Shown here: in pieces, positions 53,101 to 64,000 of the stretch | How the letters are laid out: each line of letters begins with the position of its first letter | Position numbering within the stretch: position 1 is the first letter of the stretch | Source: Porpolomopsis calyptriformis | Lineage: Eukaryota; Basidiomycota; Agaricomycetes; Agaricales; Hygrophoraceae | NCBI GenBank assembly: GCA_951640195.1 | Contig: OX621167.1 | Coordinates: forward strand, 868,001 to 932,000 | Length of the DNA stretch: 64,000 nt | Direction: 5' to 3' | Notes under the pieces: model-generated | What the model was told of the DNA's origin: nothing | Database searches by the model: none | The model's input: only the letters and a program-made list of their open reading frames with translations | Made by a program: the position numbers and the translations under genes

Positions 53101-53700
53101 GCATATCTTCCTCCACCGTGCTGGCTCGAGATTCATCCGATTTTGAAATACTTGTTATTGCCAGCGAGACCGATTCTACCACAGAGGGCTCTACTTCGCC
53201 GCTACAATACCGACGAGAAGTCTCTTTGCCTCCGAGAGCCAGTGTTGACTTCTCCCAATTGATACTAGGGTTTTGAGCTCTGAGCCATGGGTAGCTGAGG
53301 ATAATATCAAACTTGGATCCAAGGTCGGTCACTTCCAAACGGATCCTTTCAATGTGTCCTCCTGGAGCTTCTATCCAGACATCTGTGTCAAAAACGATTG
53401 GGCCTCCTCGGTTCTCTGACCCATCAGCATTCCGTATGGGGATTGGGGTTTCCAAATCCTGAAGAGTAAATTCATGACAAGTTGCGAAATTCTCATCCAT
53501 AAAGTTTCCAGAAGCTCCGCTATCAATAAGACACGTGGCGGGGACACGTCGGCCACTGTCTGAAGCTTTGATCCAAACATCCATCGTAAGTCCTGAATCG
53601 CCCTTTTTGATAGTACCGAGAGTTCGAAATAAATTGCATGGGGTAATGGTACATCGAGTGGTATGGTCTGTAACGTTGAGCGCATCGTCTGAACCTTTTA
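50191..53700 (-). pseudogene. Pol of B2: protease to chromodomain
   Basis: Protease LIDSGASGNFMDENF (about 53530), RT VFIYIDDVLICGDDLEE (about 52500-52450), RNase H CLETDASGFALGGILSQLHE, THDAKLLAIID and NKADGLSRRPDYFDEGKGEV, zinc finger HAGHPGIEKTKELVLRNF and CPACQQN, integrase WKHHGWPKKIISNRGVQFAS and STAYHPETNGQTE, and a chromodomain YEVESILQHSGAQRRRKY, LVKWKGYPIKEATWEERSNI. Single stops or shifts near 52560, 51354, 50925 and about 50650 (a deletion of the FYLEYGRH motif). Confidence 0.9.
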
Positions 53701-54902
53701 AAAACCCTGGGACTTCAAGTCCGCTGCCAGCCTCTTCTTTCGATCATCCGACCAATTGCGTATACCAGATTTTGCCATGTCTGACGGAGTCTCGCTCGTT
53801 GCCAGTGTAGCGGGCGAGGTGACGTTCTCCACGTGGGGCTCAGTGGTAATGACATGTACGTCGCGACCTCGACCTCGACCTCGTCCTCTGTAACCACCTC
53901 TACCTCGGAAGTATCCTCCTCGACGTGAGGAAGAGGTATCGGGTAGATTCTTTGCATCACCGGCAACACGGTTGGGGCAGGCGTTCACGAAGTGGTCAGG
54001 TTGGCCGCAGGAGTAACAATTTCCATATGGGATCGTATGGGCAGAAGAGGAAGGCTCTTCTCTTTTGATGGTGGGGGCTGCTGATGTTTGGCAGGTCGTC
54101 GTTGCAGCCACGTATGATCCTCGGGTAGGAAAGGGGTTAGAATATTGGGGTCGGGATGTAGAGGACTGTTTCTGTGAGGCGAGAATGTCCTTCTGATGTT
54201 GATAACGTGTCGTGGCGTCCTTCCACTCTTGAAGTGTGGTTGGGACGGCGGGGAGTCGGTAGGTGTATTCAATGAACTCGGAATTGAGTCCAGCCTGGTA
54301 AAGATCGATGAGGGCGGCGTCGTTGAAACCAGTATCAACCTGTAAAGTGCCGAAGCGCAGGTTATAATCTTCTATCTTCTTCCTTCCTTGGCGCAGATTC
54401 TTGATATCGTTGCGAGCACGAGACTGTCTGTCGATTCCTTCGAACGTTGTCCGGAATCGAATCACAAATGCGGCCCAAGTAGCAGTCGGGCCTGTCCAAT
54501 TGACAGTCCTCATGTCGTTCGTCTCCTTCTCGGACCAGGTCTGAGCGTTCATTGCTTTCATGAAAGAAAGGGTGAAGGGAATCTTGTGTTCATCACGGTA
54601 CAGCTTTCCCATAAAATACAATTCGCAGCTGTTGATAAACTTGTCGACGTCCTGCTGTCGACCAGTGAACTCATCTGGTTTGGCCATCTTTATCTCGATG
54701 GTGGGAGCGGCAGGAGGTTGGGGTTGAGGTCCCGGTGGGGGTTGCTGCTGACCTTGGGCGGCGAGCTGCTAGTGGAGATCTTGAATCTCTGCCGCCTGGT
54801 TTGCATTTGAAGCTTGGAGGTTGGCCATTTCCCTCTGCAAGTCGTTCATGACTGCGAGAATCTCGTTGAGGTTGGGAACAGGGGGGTTTGCATGAGAACC
54901 CA
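53698..54902 (-). pseudogene. Gag of B2
   Basis: MGSHANPPVPNLNEILAVMN from 54902; TAG at about 54771 where B has Gln; capsid MAKPDEFTGRQQDVDKFINS; zinc knuckle CYSCGQPDHFVNAC; then an Arg/Gly tract GRGGYRGRGRGRGRDV (intact here, broken in B). Ends QGF-TAA at 53698, preceded by GGGTTTT, a -1 slip sequence. 54903-55267 is leader without a gene. Confidence 0.88.
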
Positions 54903-55267
54903 TTGGATCTGGTGATGGTGAAGGTGAAGGTGTTGTTAAGGGTGAAGAAGGTTGAGTAGGTTGTTGGAACGGGAAGGGTTGATATCTAACAGTAGGGGGA
55001 GTGATGGGACGTTGTGACTGGGCGGCGGCGAGTAAGCGAGTTGTTTCGCTTCGAGTTCTTCCTAGAGCTTGTGTAATACTTGGTAAAGGAGAAGCTTGAC
55101 TAGCTTCCTCATTTGGATCTGGGAAGATTCGGGTTTGTGAGTAGAGTGACTGAGAAAGGGGGTTGTTCTGCTCAGAGGGATCGTAAAGGTCCTCGTCGTT
55201 GTCGTCCAGTGTTAAAGCAAGGGTGGATCAAATAAGAGGGGAGAGAGCAAGAAGGAAGTCTGATTCT

Positions 55268-55657
55268 TGTTATAAACTGGTTGTCGATGAGATGGTTTTA
55301 CTTCGGAGAGCTCTGTCCCAAGACGATGATAATGTCTCAAGTCCTAGTTATTGGGTTGCTAACGAGGAATCAGACTTAAAGTCTGAGTATGACTAACTAG
55401 GGGTTTATATACTGACTACGCTACTGCGGATGAGTCAGTGTAAACATGAGGAATACATGCGACGAGTAGAGATAAACATGATAAGAGACTCGGAGCATGT
55501 GAAAGGATGAAACATGATTTGTCGGAAATGAGATGTGTCCTATCTCGGATATATGAAAAGATGTGAAATCGTGGGGAATCCCAAGTAGAGATAAGACCTG
55601 TCCGACTAAGCAGTAATGACTAACATAGTGAGGAAATGAAAATTTACGTCCGTGACA
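55268..55657 (-). repeat. 5' LTR of B2
   Basis: Partner LTR. In sense it is followed by A-GAATCAGACTT, the same self-complementary site as in B. Confidence 0.9.
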
Positions 55658-55662
55658 AGGAG

Positions 55663-56520
55663 TCCCCTCCCCCTTCTGAACTGAATCCTTCCCCTCCTTC
55701 TACTCCATCTCCTCCTCTTCCTTCTCCATCACCACCTTCAAACCCAAATCCACTTCCTCCCATGCAAACAACACCCATGGCCTCTGTCACCAAAACAATC
55801 AAACTCACCCAACCTGATGTCTTCAATGGCAACAAGAAACTCTACAAGAACTGGTTTTGCCAGGTTATCATCTTCCTTCATGGCAGTGAAGTCACTAACC
55901 CTGAGAAGATGATACTGGTCACATTGTCATACATAAAGGAAGGCATCACTGCTGAGTGGGCCCAGCAATACATGGATGTGTACTTCAGCCAGACAGACCT
56001 GGTCACTAGCAATCTCATCCCCCTCAGCCCATGGAAAGACTTTGTAGACATTTTGGATATTGTTTTTACTGACCATGCCACAGAGCAGCACACTCGTGAG
56101 GAAGTCGAACATTTCTCGCAAGGATGTTTAGGTATTACAGATTACTTTGTTAAGTTAGAACTCTTGTTCTGTCAAGCTGGCCTCATTGGCCAGGATAAAG
56201 AATGCATCTGGATTCTCAAGAAGAATATCCGTCAGGACATTATTCATCAAATTTAAATGTCACCCCTGCTCCCCACCACTTACCCCAAATACTATAAGAA
56301 GGTTGTGGCCATTGGCCAACTGTTAGAACATTTCCGTGACCAGGAACATCATCAACATCCATCTGCCCCCCCTACTTGCCCGTCTTTCCATCCCTCTGCT
56401 CCACGCTGTAGGAGATCCATACTCCCTATGAACGGAAAACCTTTCCATCACACACGAGCTCAACCTCACCAAATCTGTATACACATATCCCAAAACCCGA
56501 CCCTTCCAACTTTCCGATAA
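55663..56520 (+). pseudogene. Gag capsid part of element G
   Basis: Continues after B2 with a Ser/Pro repeat (PPSTPSPPLPSPSPPSNPNP) and the capsid domain TIKLTQPDVFNGNKKLYKNW, FCQVIIFLHGSEVTNPEKMI, TAEWAQQYMDVYF and FVKLELLFCQAGLIGQDKEC, with a stop at 56254-56256. The tail to 56520 is degenerate. Confidence 0.7.
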
Positions 56521-56521
56521 A

Positions 56522-56948
56522 TGTTCTGATAACGTCCACCTCTAACTGGAGGACTTCCGAAAACACGAACTCCTTCAGAAACACCTCAAACTGATCAGAA
56601 AGTCTCTTTTCTTTGTTTTCCTTATCTTATCTACCTTTTCCTATCTTCCTTTCGCCTATCTACCTAATTTCCACTCACATATTCTTACAAAGGAACTATC
56701 CTTTGTACATATACTTACAAAGAAGTTCCTTTATTCACCTCCTCTATATATATCAAGTAGATAAATCACTAAAAAGACAGACACACCTTCCCCAATACAT
56801 ACTTTCCCTTCCTACCCAATATATCAAGCCTTCATAAGCTTGAAACCCCTATCTATCATCATCTGATTACTGAATCAGTTCCCACATGTTCCAGTACCCC
56901 TTGGATGAATAAGAGGAATCTCCCCCAAGATCCCTCACGCCTTCTACA
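56522..56948 (+). repeat. 5' LTR of element H
   Basis: TGTTCTGATAACG...CTTCTACA, 427 bp, with CTATATATATC near 56752. The boundary is inferred from TG/CA ends and the following primer-like sequence; no second copy is available. Confidence 0.6.
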
Positions 56949-57027
56949 TAATTGGAGCCCACCGCAAGGGGTTCTAACACGTCTGCTTTTCAGTATTCTA
57001 CCACTCTGCCGCTCCGCATGCCTCAAC

Positions 57028-58768
57028 CGCTCCTCACAATCCTTACCCGTCCTCCCAACATCTACACCCACCTCCGACTCCTCAGATGAGCTCATTATTG
57101 AAGCTCTTATCAACCCCTCAACCTTAGCTTCCCTTCTTAACACCCCTTCAGAAGGAAACATAGACCTTCCACCTGCAAGCAAAACACCCCTCACCACACT
57201 CCCCAACACTGCACCTATTCCCACTCCCTCGACATCTTCCCCTGCCATGGCCAACCCAGCTCGAATACCTTTCCAACACTCCTCCGGTGCCCCCGTCTTC
57301 AATGGAAACCCCACACACCTCAACCAATACTTTTCCAGCATTGACATGATGTACACGACCCTTGGGATGAACCCTACTGATGAAGGACAGATCACCCACA
57401 CCCTATATTTCCTAGACAACGACACTGCTCTCCCCTGGGAAATGCTCCACCCCAGAGCAGCCAACCCCTGGACATGGAACTCCTTCAGAGATGACATCCG
57501 AACACTCTACCCCAGTTCCAACACCAATGACACCCTGCACAATGTCGCAGACCTCAAACGATTCACTCAGGAAACCGCTTCCAAAGGGGTGTACACCTGA
57601 GGCAATCTAGGAGAGTACTATCAGAGATATATTTTTTCTTTTTCCTTTACTTGTCTATTCCTATTTACATCAGACAGTTTACATCAATAGCCACTTAGCC
57701 ACCCAAGCTCCACTTAGTAATAGAAGGTGACCAAGCCATATCTATATTTAGTCTACCATTACTTTCCTTATCTATATGACTCATCCATAGTCATTACAAC
57801 TCACACATAATCAGTATGACTCATACTTAGCTAATATATAAAGCTAGCAGTAGATAGACTTAGGATAAGTCTGTTTCTTTCATTAACACCCCAATCAGTA
57901 GTCTGCCAACCCTTTAAAACCCTACACCCAGAGCCTGAAGTAAAACCTTGCAATCACCCCTAGACTGCTGTCTAACAAGTACTTCCGAGAGTTCACCTGG
58001 ATCTCATCCCACCTTTTATAGACCAACCGGATCGATCAGTGGACCATTGACAGACTATTCACCCAAGGCTTCAGAATATCTACCCTGTGCTGGATCAAAC
58101 ACAGACTATCCATCACCATGCTGAATCATTACCCTGACAAGCCATATCCTATGAAAGACATCAACAATGCCACCCAGTTCCTCCTTTGTTCCACTTCCCC
58201 AATCACTTCGCTGCCACCCATCACCCCCACCACATCCCACACAACCCCTAAAACAGAGTCAAGTGATACCATCACCATGGCAAACCTCATGACCACCATG
58301 ATGAAAAACCAAACCGATTGACCCCAGAATTACCCAACTCCAATGGAAACCCGCCCCCAACAGCAGACTAACCTGTGTATCTTTTGTGGATCTCCGAATT
58401 GTTGTATCTGGACATGTGTTATGGCTGAAGAGTTTATAAGAGCTGGCAAGTGCATCTGGAATGATCAAAGACAAATAGTTCTTCCAAGTGGCAACTACCT
58501 CCCTTGGGACATCACTGGTAACACTCTCTCAGAGAAATTCAACAACTGGCATGGTGCCAATCCCAGAAACCTCACCTCACTAACCCCCATCATTACTACT
58601 GCCATCATTGAGATGATTCCCCCCTTGGATCCACATTCCACATATGATACAACCACTTCCCCACTCCCCTTCTTCCCAGAAGACATCCTGTCTTCATCTG
58701 AAGATGACAACATACTCACGGTCCTCCATACTATGCTTGGAAATGAGATCGCTAAGAAGGCAGAATGA
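57028..58768 (+). pseudogene. Gag of element H, split by a solo LTR
   Basis: TSDSSDELIIEALINPSTLA, PVFNGNPTHLNQYFSSIDMM, HTLYFLDNDTALPWEMLHPR and LGEYYQ up to 57618; it resumes at 57983 with FREFTWISSH, LNHYPDKPYPMKDINNATQF and a Cys motif CIFCGSPNCCIWTC, ending at TGA 58766-58768. Two or three internal stops. Confidence 0.75.
57619..57977 (+). repeat. Solo LTR in gag of H
   Basis: 359 bp flanked by AGTAC (57614-57618 and 57978-57982). It starts TATCAGAG (terminal TG changed to TA) and ends TCTAACA; TAATATATAAAG near 57834. Related in layout to the E-family LTRs. Confidence 0.85.
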
Positions 58769-59034
58769 AACAAGAACTGGAAAACCCCTCCTCCCAAACC
58801 CAGACCAACATCAAAACCCATTGTCGAAATCCTACCTTCTAATATACACAACCTGATCAAATCTGTTCCGACCCCACAACCCAAAGAACCCCAATTCTGG
58901 TTCCACTCTCCTGCCAAAGATCCAGTCCTGATGGACCAACTTTACAACAATGTCCTTGGAGCCACTGTTACTACCACAGTTAGACACCTCCTGGCATCAC
59001 ATTCAGACATCTGGAAAAGGATCAAAGATCACAC

Positions 59035-59434
59035 TGTCATGGTTGTAATTTTTCTTCTTTTTCTTTATCTTATTGTATGCAAACCTGTATCTTATCTTGG
59101 GATTCCCCACATTCTTTCATTGGGATTCCCCATTGCCTTTCTCCAGGATTCCCCATTACTCTATCCATATGCAGACACTTTTCATTTCCGTTATGTTTCA
59201 ACCCCTTATGATTTGTCATTGATCACGATGACTCATCCCTTATCTTTACACACACCTATGTCGCACTGACTCACACAGATAAGTAGTCAGTATATAAAGA
59301 GTACCTCTTGTACGTATCAGACCTTAAGTCTGATTCCTCATTAGCTACTCATAACAAGGACTTAGAACAATATCTTCACCTCTTGGGACAGAACACCTGA
59401 AGTAAAATGCATTCTAAACAACCGGTTTATAACA
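59035..59434 (+). repeat. Solo LTR between gag and protease of H
   Basis: 400 bp, TGTCATGGTTGTAA...GGTTTATAACA, flanked by CACAC (59030-59034 and 59435-59439). B-family type in plus orientation: GGGATTCCCCA repeats, CAGTATATAAAG, AAGTCTGATTCCTC. Confidence 0.9.
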
Positions 59435-59986
59435 CACACCACCAGTAAACGTATCCCCATCAACCTATCAGATGACTCAGATGACCCTGTTTCTAACTTC
59501 TATACCACACCAAACTCACCCAACGAAGACACTATTGTAGCTGACGATGCCTCCGCCATCTGGGTAATCAACATCCTCCTAGATGGAAGACAGAAAGAGG
59601 AAGCACTCCTTGACACCGGAAGCATGATAACTGTTATCCGGAAAGACGTCTGGGAATGACTTGGTATCCCAATCTGATCCAATCTAATCATGCACATGGA
59701 GTCATCACACTCCACCATTGCCCCCACCCTATGAGTTCTTAAAAACCTCCTGGTCATCATCGGACCCTGTACCTTCTACATGCAGGTGCAGGTAGCAGAG
59801 AAACTACCTTGCGACATGATTCTCAGACAGCCTTTCTATCTCCTCATGAACCTAGATAGCAGGATCGATCCAGATGGCTCACAACACATCAACATCATGG
59901 ATCCAAACACTGGAAAGAGGATTAAAGTATCTACACGACCACGAGCCTGGAAGCCCAACAAGAACCTTGTCCCCATGGGTTTTTAA
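59435..59986 (+). pseudogene. Aspartic protease region of element H
   Basis: INLSDDSDDPVSNFYTT, then the active-site motif ALLDTGSMITVIRKDVW (59605-59655) and the hydrophobic second half MILRQPFYLLMNLDSRIDPD, ending NLVPMGF-stop at 59986. Two internal TGA and one TGA near 59731. Confidence 0.75.
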
Positions 59987-59997
59987 ATGTTGAGAGT

Positions 59998-62900
59998 ATG
60001 GATTATACCCAAACCCCTGTTCTGGTTCCCACACCTTCACCATCTGTACTCTCGGGTCCTATCTCTCACCAAGCTTTGATTCCACCAACGCCCTCCACAC
60101 CCAACAACATATCTATTTCCCCACACACAACCTCTGCTTCCCTGACTCCCCTGAACAACATCATCCACTCCCGCATATTGGAATGATCCCAGAATGACCT
60201 AAACGACAATCACCCCTGTGGACAGGGAGCAACCTTTGACATCCCTCTCTCCAACATCCCACACTCCCTTCTCACTCCCGTATCTGTACATGAATCCTCC
60301 TTAGCTGATTATGTTGCAGATATCGATGAATATGATTACACCCATGCCACCTATGCTAGAAAGAAATATAAGCAAGTGGCGGACTGTGTCCTGCCTATCA
60401 AGGGAACGCTACCTGAAGAATTCCACATCGTCCGACGTCAACACCCTGATCCATTGGCTAACCTTCCGACACTTCCCTTCTATCCACCACCATTTACACC
60501 AGGCTCCATTTACACCCAAGAATGGAAAGATAAACACAACATCAATCCTGATGGATTCCTATGACCTGAGGAAGAAACCCTTGCTCACTACATAATCAAA
60601 ACCCAGGAACAAGCATTCGCCTGGGAGGAGACTGAGAAAGGTTGTTTTCTAGAAGAGTTCTTCGACCTGATCCTCCTCCCCACTATAGAACACATCCCTT
60701 GGGTTCTTAAAAACATTCTGATCCCACCCAGAATCTTTGATGCGGTCCTCAAAGTCATCTGCGAAAAGATTTCCGCTGGTGTGTATGAAGAGTCTAACTC
60801 ATCCTATCGTTCCTGATGGTTCTGCATGCTCAAGAAAGATGGGAAATCTCTCCAACTCATCCACGATCTCAAACCCCTTAACAAAGTATCAATCCGCAAC
60901 TCTGCAGTCCCTCTGCTCACAGAACAATTCATGGAATCCTTCACTGGAAGAGCCTGCTATGGGTCCCTTGACCTATTTGTATCCTTTGACCAACGCGACC
61001 TCAACCTCCGATCCTGAGACCTCACCACCTTTCAAACGCCACTTGGAGCTAAACGTCTAACCTCTATTCCTATGGGATATACCAACTCAACACAAATTAT
61101 GCATGGAGATGTCACCCATATCCTCCAAGCAGAAATCCCTCATGTTGCAAGCCCCTTCATAGATGACATACCTATTAAAGGCCCAGAAACCCATTACGAA
61201 CTCCCGGGAGGACTCTTCAAGACTATTCCGCAAAACCTGCACATCTGAAGGTTCGTATGGGAACATCTCAACAACCTCAACTGAGTCCTTCACCGGATGA
61301 AAATCCTCAGTGGAACCTTCAATGGAAAGAAGACTACAGTATGTGCCCCTGCCGTCGTAGTTGTCAGACACATATGCTGTTATGAGGGACAAATTCCGGA
61401 TGAATCCCAAGTACAGAAGATCTGAGACTGGCCCATCTGCCAAGAGCTTACCCACATCCGATCTTTCTTAGGGACCTGCGGAGTCCTCCGAATCTTCATC
61501 AAAGACTTTGCGCATCACGCCCAACCCCTCGTAAATCTCACCAAAAAGGATGTCCCCTTCCGCTTCGAAGAAGAAGAAATCCAATTAATGGAAACCCTTA
61601 AAAATGCCATCATCAACTCCCCCACTCTCAAACCTATTGATTACCACTCTGGACAACCTGTCATTCTAGCCGTCGACTCATCCATGTATGCTGCCAGATT
61701 CATATTGCAACAACAGGGAGAAGATGGCAAGCGCTACCCATCCCAATTCAGATCAATTACCTGGAACGAACGTGAGTCCCGATACTCACAAGCCAAGCTC
61801 GAACTATATGGACTATTCTGCGCCCTCTGGGTGTATTGAATATGGCTCATTGGTCTTCCAAAATTTATGGTAGAAGTCAATGCCAAATACATTAAAGGCA
61901 TGCTCAACAATCCGGACATCCAGCCCAATGCAGCCATCAACCGATGGATAGCTGGAATCCTCCTATTCGACTTCGACCTTGTCCACATTCCTGCCCATCT
62001 GCACTTTGGTCCCAACAGACTATCCCAAAGACCTCCCACTCCTGAAGATGATCCCTCTGACGATGATCATGAGGAATGGATCGACCGATCCTATGCCTTT
62101 GTGGTAGAGCTCATCAACTGGAATCGACTTGAAATTGTCCCGAACCATTCACACATTGCATCACCTTACCTATCTTCACTAAACAACCTCTCGGAACCTC
62201 CCACCTTCTCTGTCCTCACTACTACAGACAGCCCGCTACCCATTCCTCAATCAGAAAAAGCCCTTTCATGAGATGCCTACCTTCAGACCATTCACAACTT
62301 TCTTATCACCCAAAGATGCCCACCTGACACCTCGGACGAACAATATAAATAACTCCTACGCACCACCTCTGACTTCTTTGTATTTGACAACCATCTCTGG
62401 CTCAAAAAACCCAATGGAAGACACCAGCTCATCGTCCTGGAACCTCACAGACTAGATATCATCCAACAGGCTCACAACAGACTAGGCCATAAAGGCCCCT
62501 TTATCACCCGAAACCAATTGCTTGACTGTTTCTGGTGGCCCTACATTGATCATGACATCCGATGGTTCATCTGAACTTGTCATCAATGTCAGATCTGCCA
62601 AACCAAACAGATCTTCATCCCTCCAACGGTTCCCACACCTGCTCACCTATTCTGACATGCCTACATTGACACCATGTTCCTACCCAAGTCCAATGGCTAT
62701 AAACTCCTTCTGCATGCCCACTGTTCCCTCTCCGCTTATCTGGAATGGCGCCCACTGAGAACAGAATCAGCTAGGGCTATCGGATCCTTCATCTTTGAAG
62801 AACTTCTATGTCGATGGGGTGCTCTTGAAGAGATTATCATGGACAATGGAGCCCCATTCATCAAAGCACTTGAACACCTCGCCACGCAATATGGAATCAA

Positions 62901-63618
62901 TCACATCCGAATCTCCCCATACAACTCCTGACCCAACGGACTCATCGAGAGACCTCATAGATCCATCCGGGAGGTGCTCATGAAAGCTGCTGATGGTGTC
63001 GAATCCAAGTGGTACAATGTTCATCATTCCATCCTATGGGCAGAACATGTATCTATTCAAAGATCCACCAGATTCTCTCCTTACCAGATAGTCCATGGAA
63101 CCAATCCTCTCTTTCCCTTCAATCTCACCTAGGCTACCTTCCTAGTCCCACCGATGGATGCTCCGATCTCCCCAGCCGACCTACTAGCTACCCGAGCCTG
63201 TCAGCTTCAAAAACAAGAGGAAGACCTAGCCCAGATCAAGCAACAATTACTGGATTCACAATTCAAATCAATTTGGGACTTTGAGAAATGCCATGGAAAG
63301 CAAATCTGGGACTACAACTTTAAACCTGGAGCTCTCGTCCTCATCCATAACTCTTCAACCGAACTGGAACTCAACCAAAAATTGAAGCCGCAATATCTAG
63401 GACCCATGCTTATTGTGAGACGAACCTCCTGTGGCACCTACATCATTTCAGAACTTGACAGAGCAGTTTCCAAACTTCCGATTGCTGCCTTCCACATTCT
63501 CCCATACTTTCCCCACTCGCATGCATCACTCCTGATCACACAGATCATCTCACAGAATAACTCTGTGCCAGATGGACATGTCTCGGATAACTCCAATTCA
63601 TCCTTGGAGACTGACTGA
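59998..63618 (+). pseudogene. Pol of element H: RT, RNase H, integrase
   Basis: RT: GVYEESNSSYRS, FCMLKKDGKSLQLIHDLKPL, SIPMGYTNS and the catalytic PFIDDIPIKGP (61155-61190, FIDD). RNase H: VILAVDSSMYAARFILQQQG and ERESRYSQAKLELYGLFCAL. Integrase: LGHKGPFITRNQLLDCFWWP, CHQCQICQTKQ, IIMDNGAPFIKALEHLATQY and GLIERPHRSIREVLMKA, with a C-terminal domain (YNFKPGALVLIHNSSTELEL; KLKPQYLGPMLIVRRTSCGT). At least twelve in-frame TGA/TAG stops, mostly TGA at conserved Arg positions. Ends at TGA 63616-63618. Confidence 0.85.
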
Positions 63619-63851
63619 CACATACCAGGACTTATCTCCACTTAGTTTCACTTAGCACACACCCTCTTGCTTATTTTCATCTAAAACTCCTTCACTATTC
63701 TTCTATTCTAAAAACAGGACTATTACATAGCCCATTTCTTTCCCTTCCCCTTCTTTTCCGACCCCTTTTCCATCCAAGCCATTAAGCTGTCCATCTGCTT
63801 GTCCATCTCAGCCCGCACTCTCCTCCAACCATCCAATGCCTCGGCTTCCCT
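63619..63851 (-). other. Post-pol region of H with an antisense open stretch
   Basis: No plus-strand frame. On the minus strand about 63850-63725 reads REAEALDGWRRVRAEMDKQM DSLMAWMEKGSEKKGKGK, an amphipathic Lys/Glu-rich helix. Too short to call a gene; it may be the 3' end of an antisense ORF cut by the LTR-like sequence at 63852. Confidence 0.3.
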
Positions 63852-64000
63852 CTGTCACGAATCTGAAATTCGAGACATGAGATTGAGCGTGCTGAGGCTG
63901 TCTCTCATGAACATCGAGCAGATTCTAGCCAGTCACGTGTAATATGGTATATATACTGGGAACAACCGAACTGGGTAAGTCCAGTTCTGCAACATTTTAG
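63852..64000 (+). repeat. LTR-like sequence running off the right edge
   Basis: Starts TGTCACGAATCTG after a TE-rich junction and contains GGTATATATACTGG about 40 bp before AAGTCCAGTTCTG. The TG start and TATA layout suggest the first part of an LTR; no partner or target duplication can be checked. Confidence 0.4.

Larger units (their letters stand above)
48865..55657 (-). mobile_element. Chromovirus B2, full-length sister of B (6.8 kb)
   Basis: 390-bp LTRs at 48865-49254 and 55268-55657 and duplication AGGAG (48860-48864 and 55658-55662). Inserted in gag of G, 17 bp from E2. It has the same gene order as B and an unbroken integrase, so it shows what B looked like before unit C. Confidence 0.93.
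40437..56521 (+). mobile_element. LTR retrotransposon G, gag region only, split by E2 and B2
   Basis: 5' LTR 40437-41407 (including an inserted solo LTR), then TGGTATCAGA at 41408, the classic initiator-Met tRNA primer site. Gag starts at 41866, is cut at 42206 by E2 and 17 bp later by B2, resumes at 55663 and runs to about 56250-56520, where element H begins. No protease or RT of G is in the window. Confidence 0.7.
56522..63851 (+). mobile_element. Ty3/gypsy element H, decayed, 3' LTR not in window
   Basis: 5' LTR 56522-56948, then a TTGGAGCCCACC-type primer region, gag (split by a solo LTR), protease (after another solo LTR) and pol to 63618. RT and integrase are of a different family from B, D and E and carry no chromodomain that I can see. 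Many in-frame TGA codons. Confidence 0.8.

Noticed and set aside
1..64000. tRNA or rRNA genes
   Set aside because: No cloverleaf with A/B boxes or rRNA-like stretches were noticed by eye; a tRNAscan-SE run would be needed to exclude them.

Overview
The window looks like nuclear DNA of a filamentous basidiomycete (probably Agaricomycotina). Genes are dense and split by many introns of about 40-65 nt, one gene encodes a Zn2Cys6 plus fungal-type transcription factor, and most of the window is chromodomain-bearing Ty3/gypsy retrotransposons. The species cannot be named from the sequence alone.

Region 1 (1-10207) is gene space. It holds five conserved genes: a purine-salvage phosphoribosyltransferase (HPT1-like, minus strand, running off the left edge), RNA polymerase III subunit RPC4 (plus), a Zn2Cys6 regulator (minus), TFIID/SAGA subunit TAF10 (plus) and ribosomal protein uL23 (minus). 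Splicing was worked out by hand. It includes a 7-nt microexon and two GC-AG introns.

Region 2 (10208-38525) is one nested transposon. A pogo-like DNA transposon (P), with terminal inverted repeats at 10208-10235 and 38498-38525, is split by LTR element A (11446-36244). A is split by chromovirus B (12502-27497). B is split in its integrase by a 1.7-kb unit C (14925-23112). C is split by chromovirus D (15971-22446). Each of these junctions has a 5-bp target duplication and re-joins its host reading frame. A second element, E (29021 to about 35385), also sits in A. It carries a 200-N gap and has lost its 5' end. P also carries a solo LTR (37332-37939).

Region 3 (38526-64000) is more retroelement DNA. 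It starts with a coding relic (38526-39399) and a truncated minus-strand chromovirus F. Element G follows; its LTR contains a solo LTR and its gag is split by full-length elements E2 (42207-48847) and B2 (48865-55657). Last is a decayed plus-strand Ty3/gypsy element H (56522 to about 63851) holding two solo LTRs, then an LTR-like end at the right edge.

The observations most worth following: (a) families B, D and E carry, just inside the 5' LTR, a stretch complementary to the predicted first bases of their own transcript, which is the Tf1/sushi self-priming layout; (b) B and E families share an extra coiled-coil ORF between pol and the 3' LTR; (c) unit C has LTR-type ends but no recognisable transposition enzyme, and carries an intact three-exon gene for a 215-residue protein with a zinc-knuckle-like motif; (d) element D is studded with a short palindrome both in its LTR and within pol.
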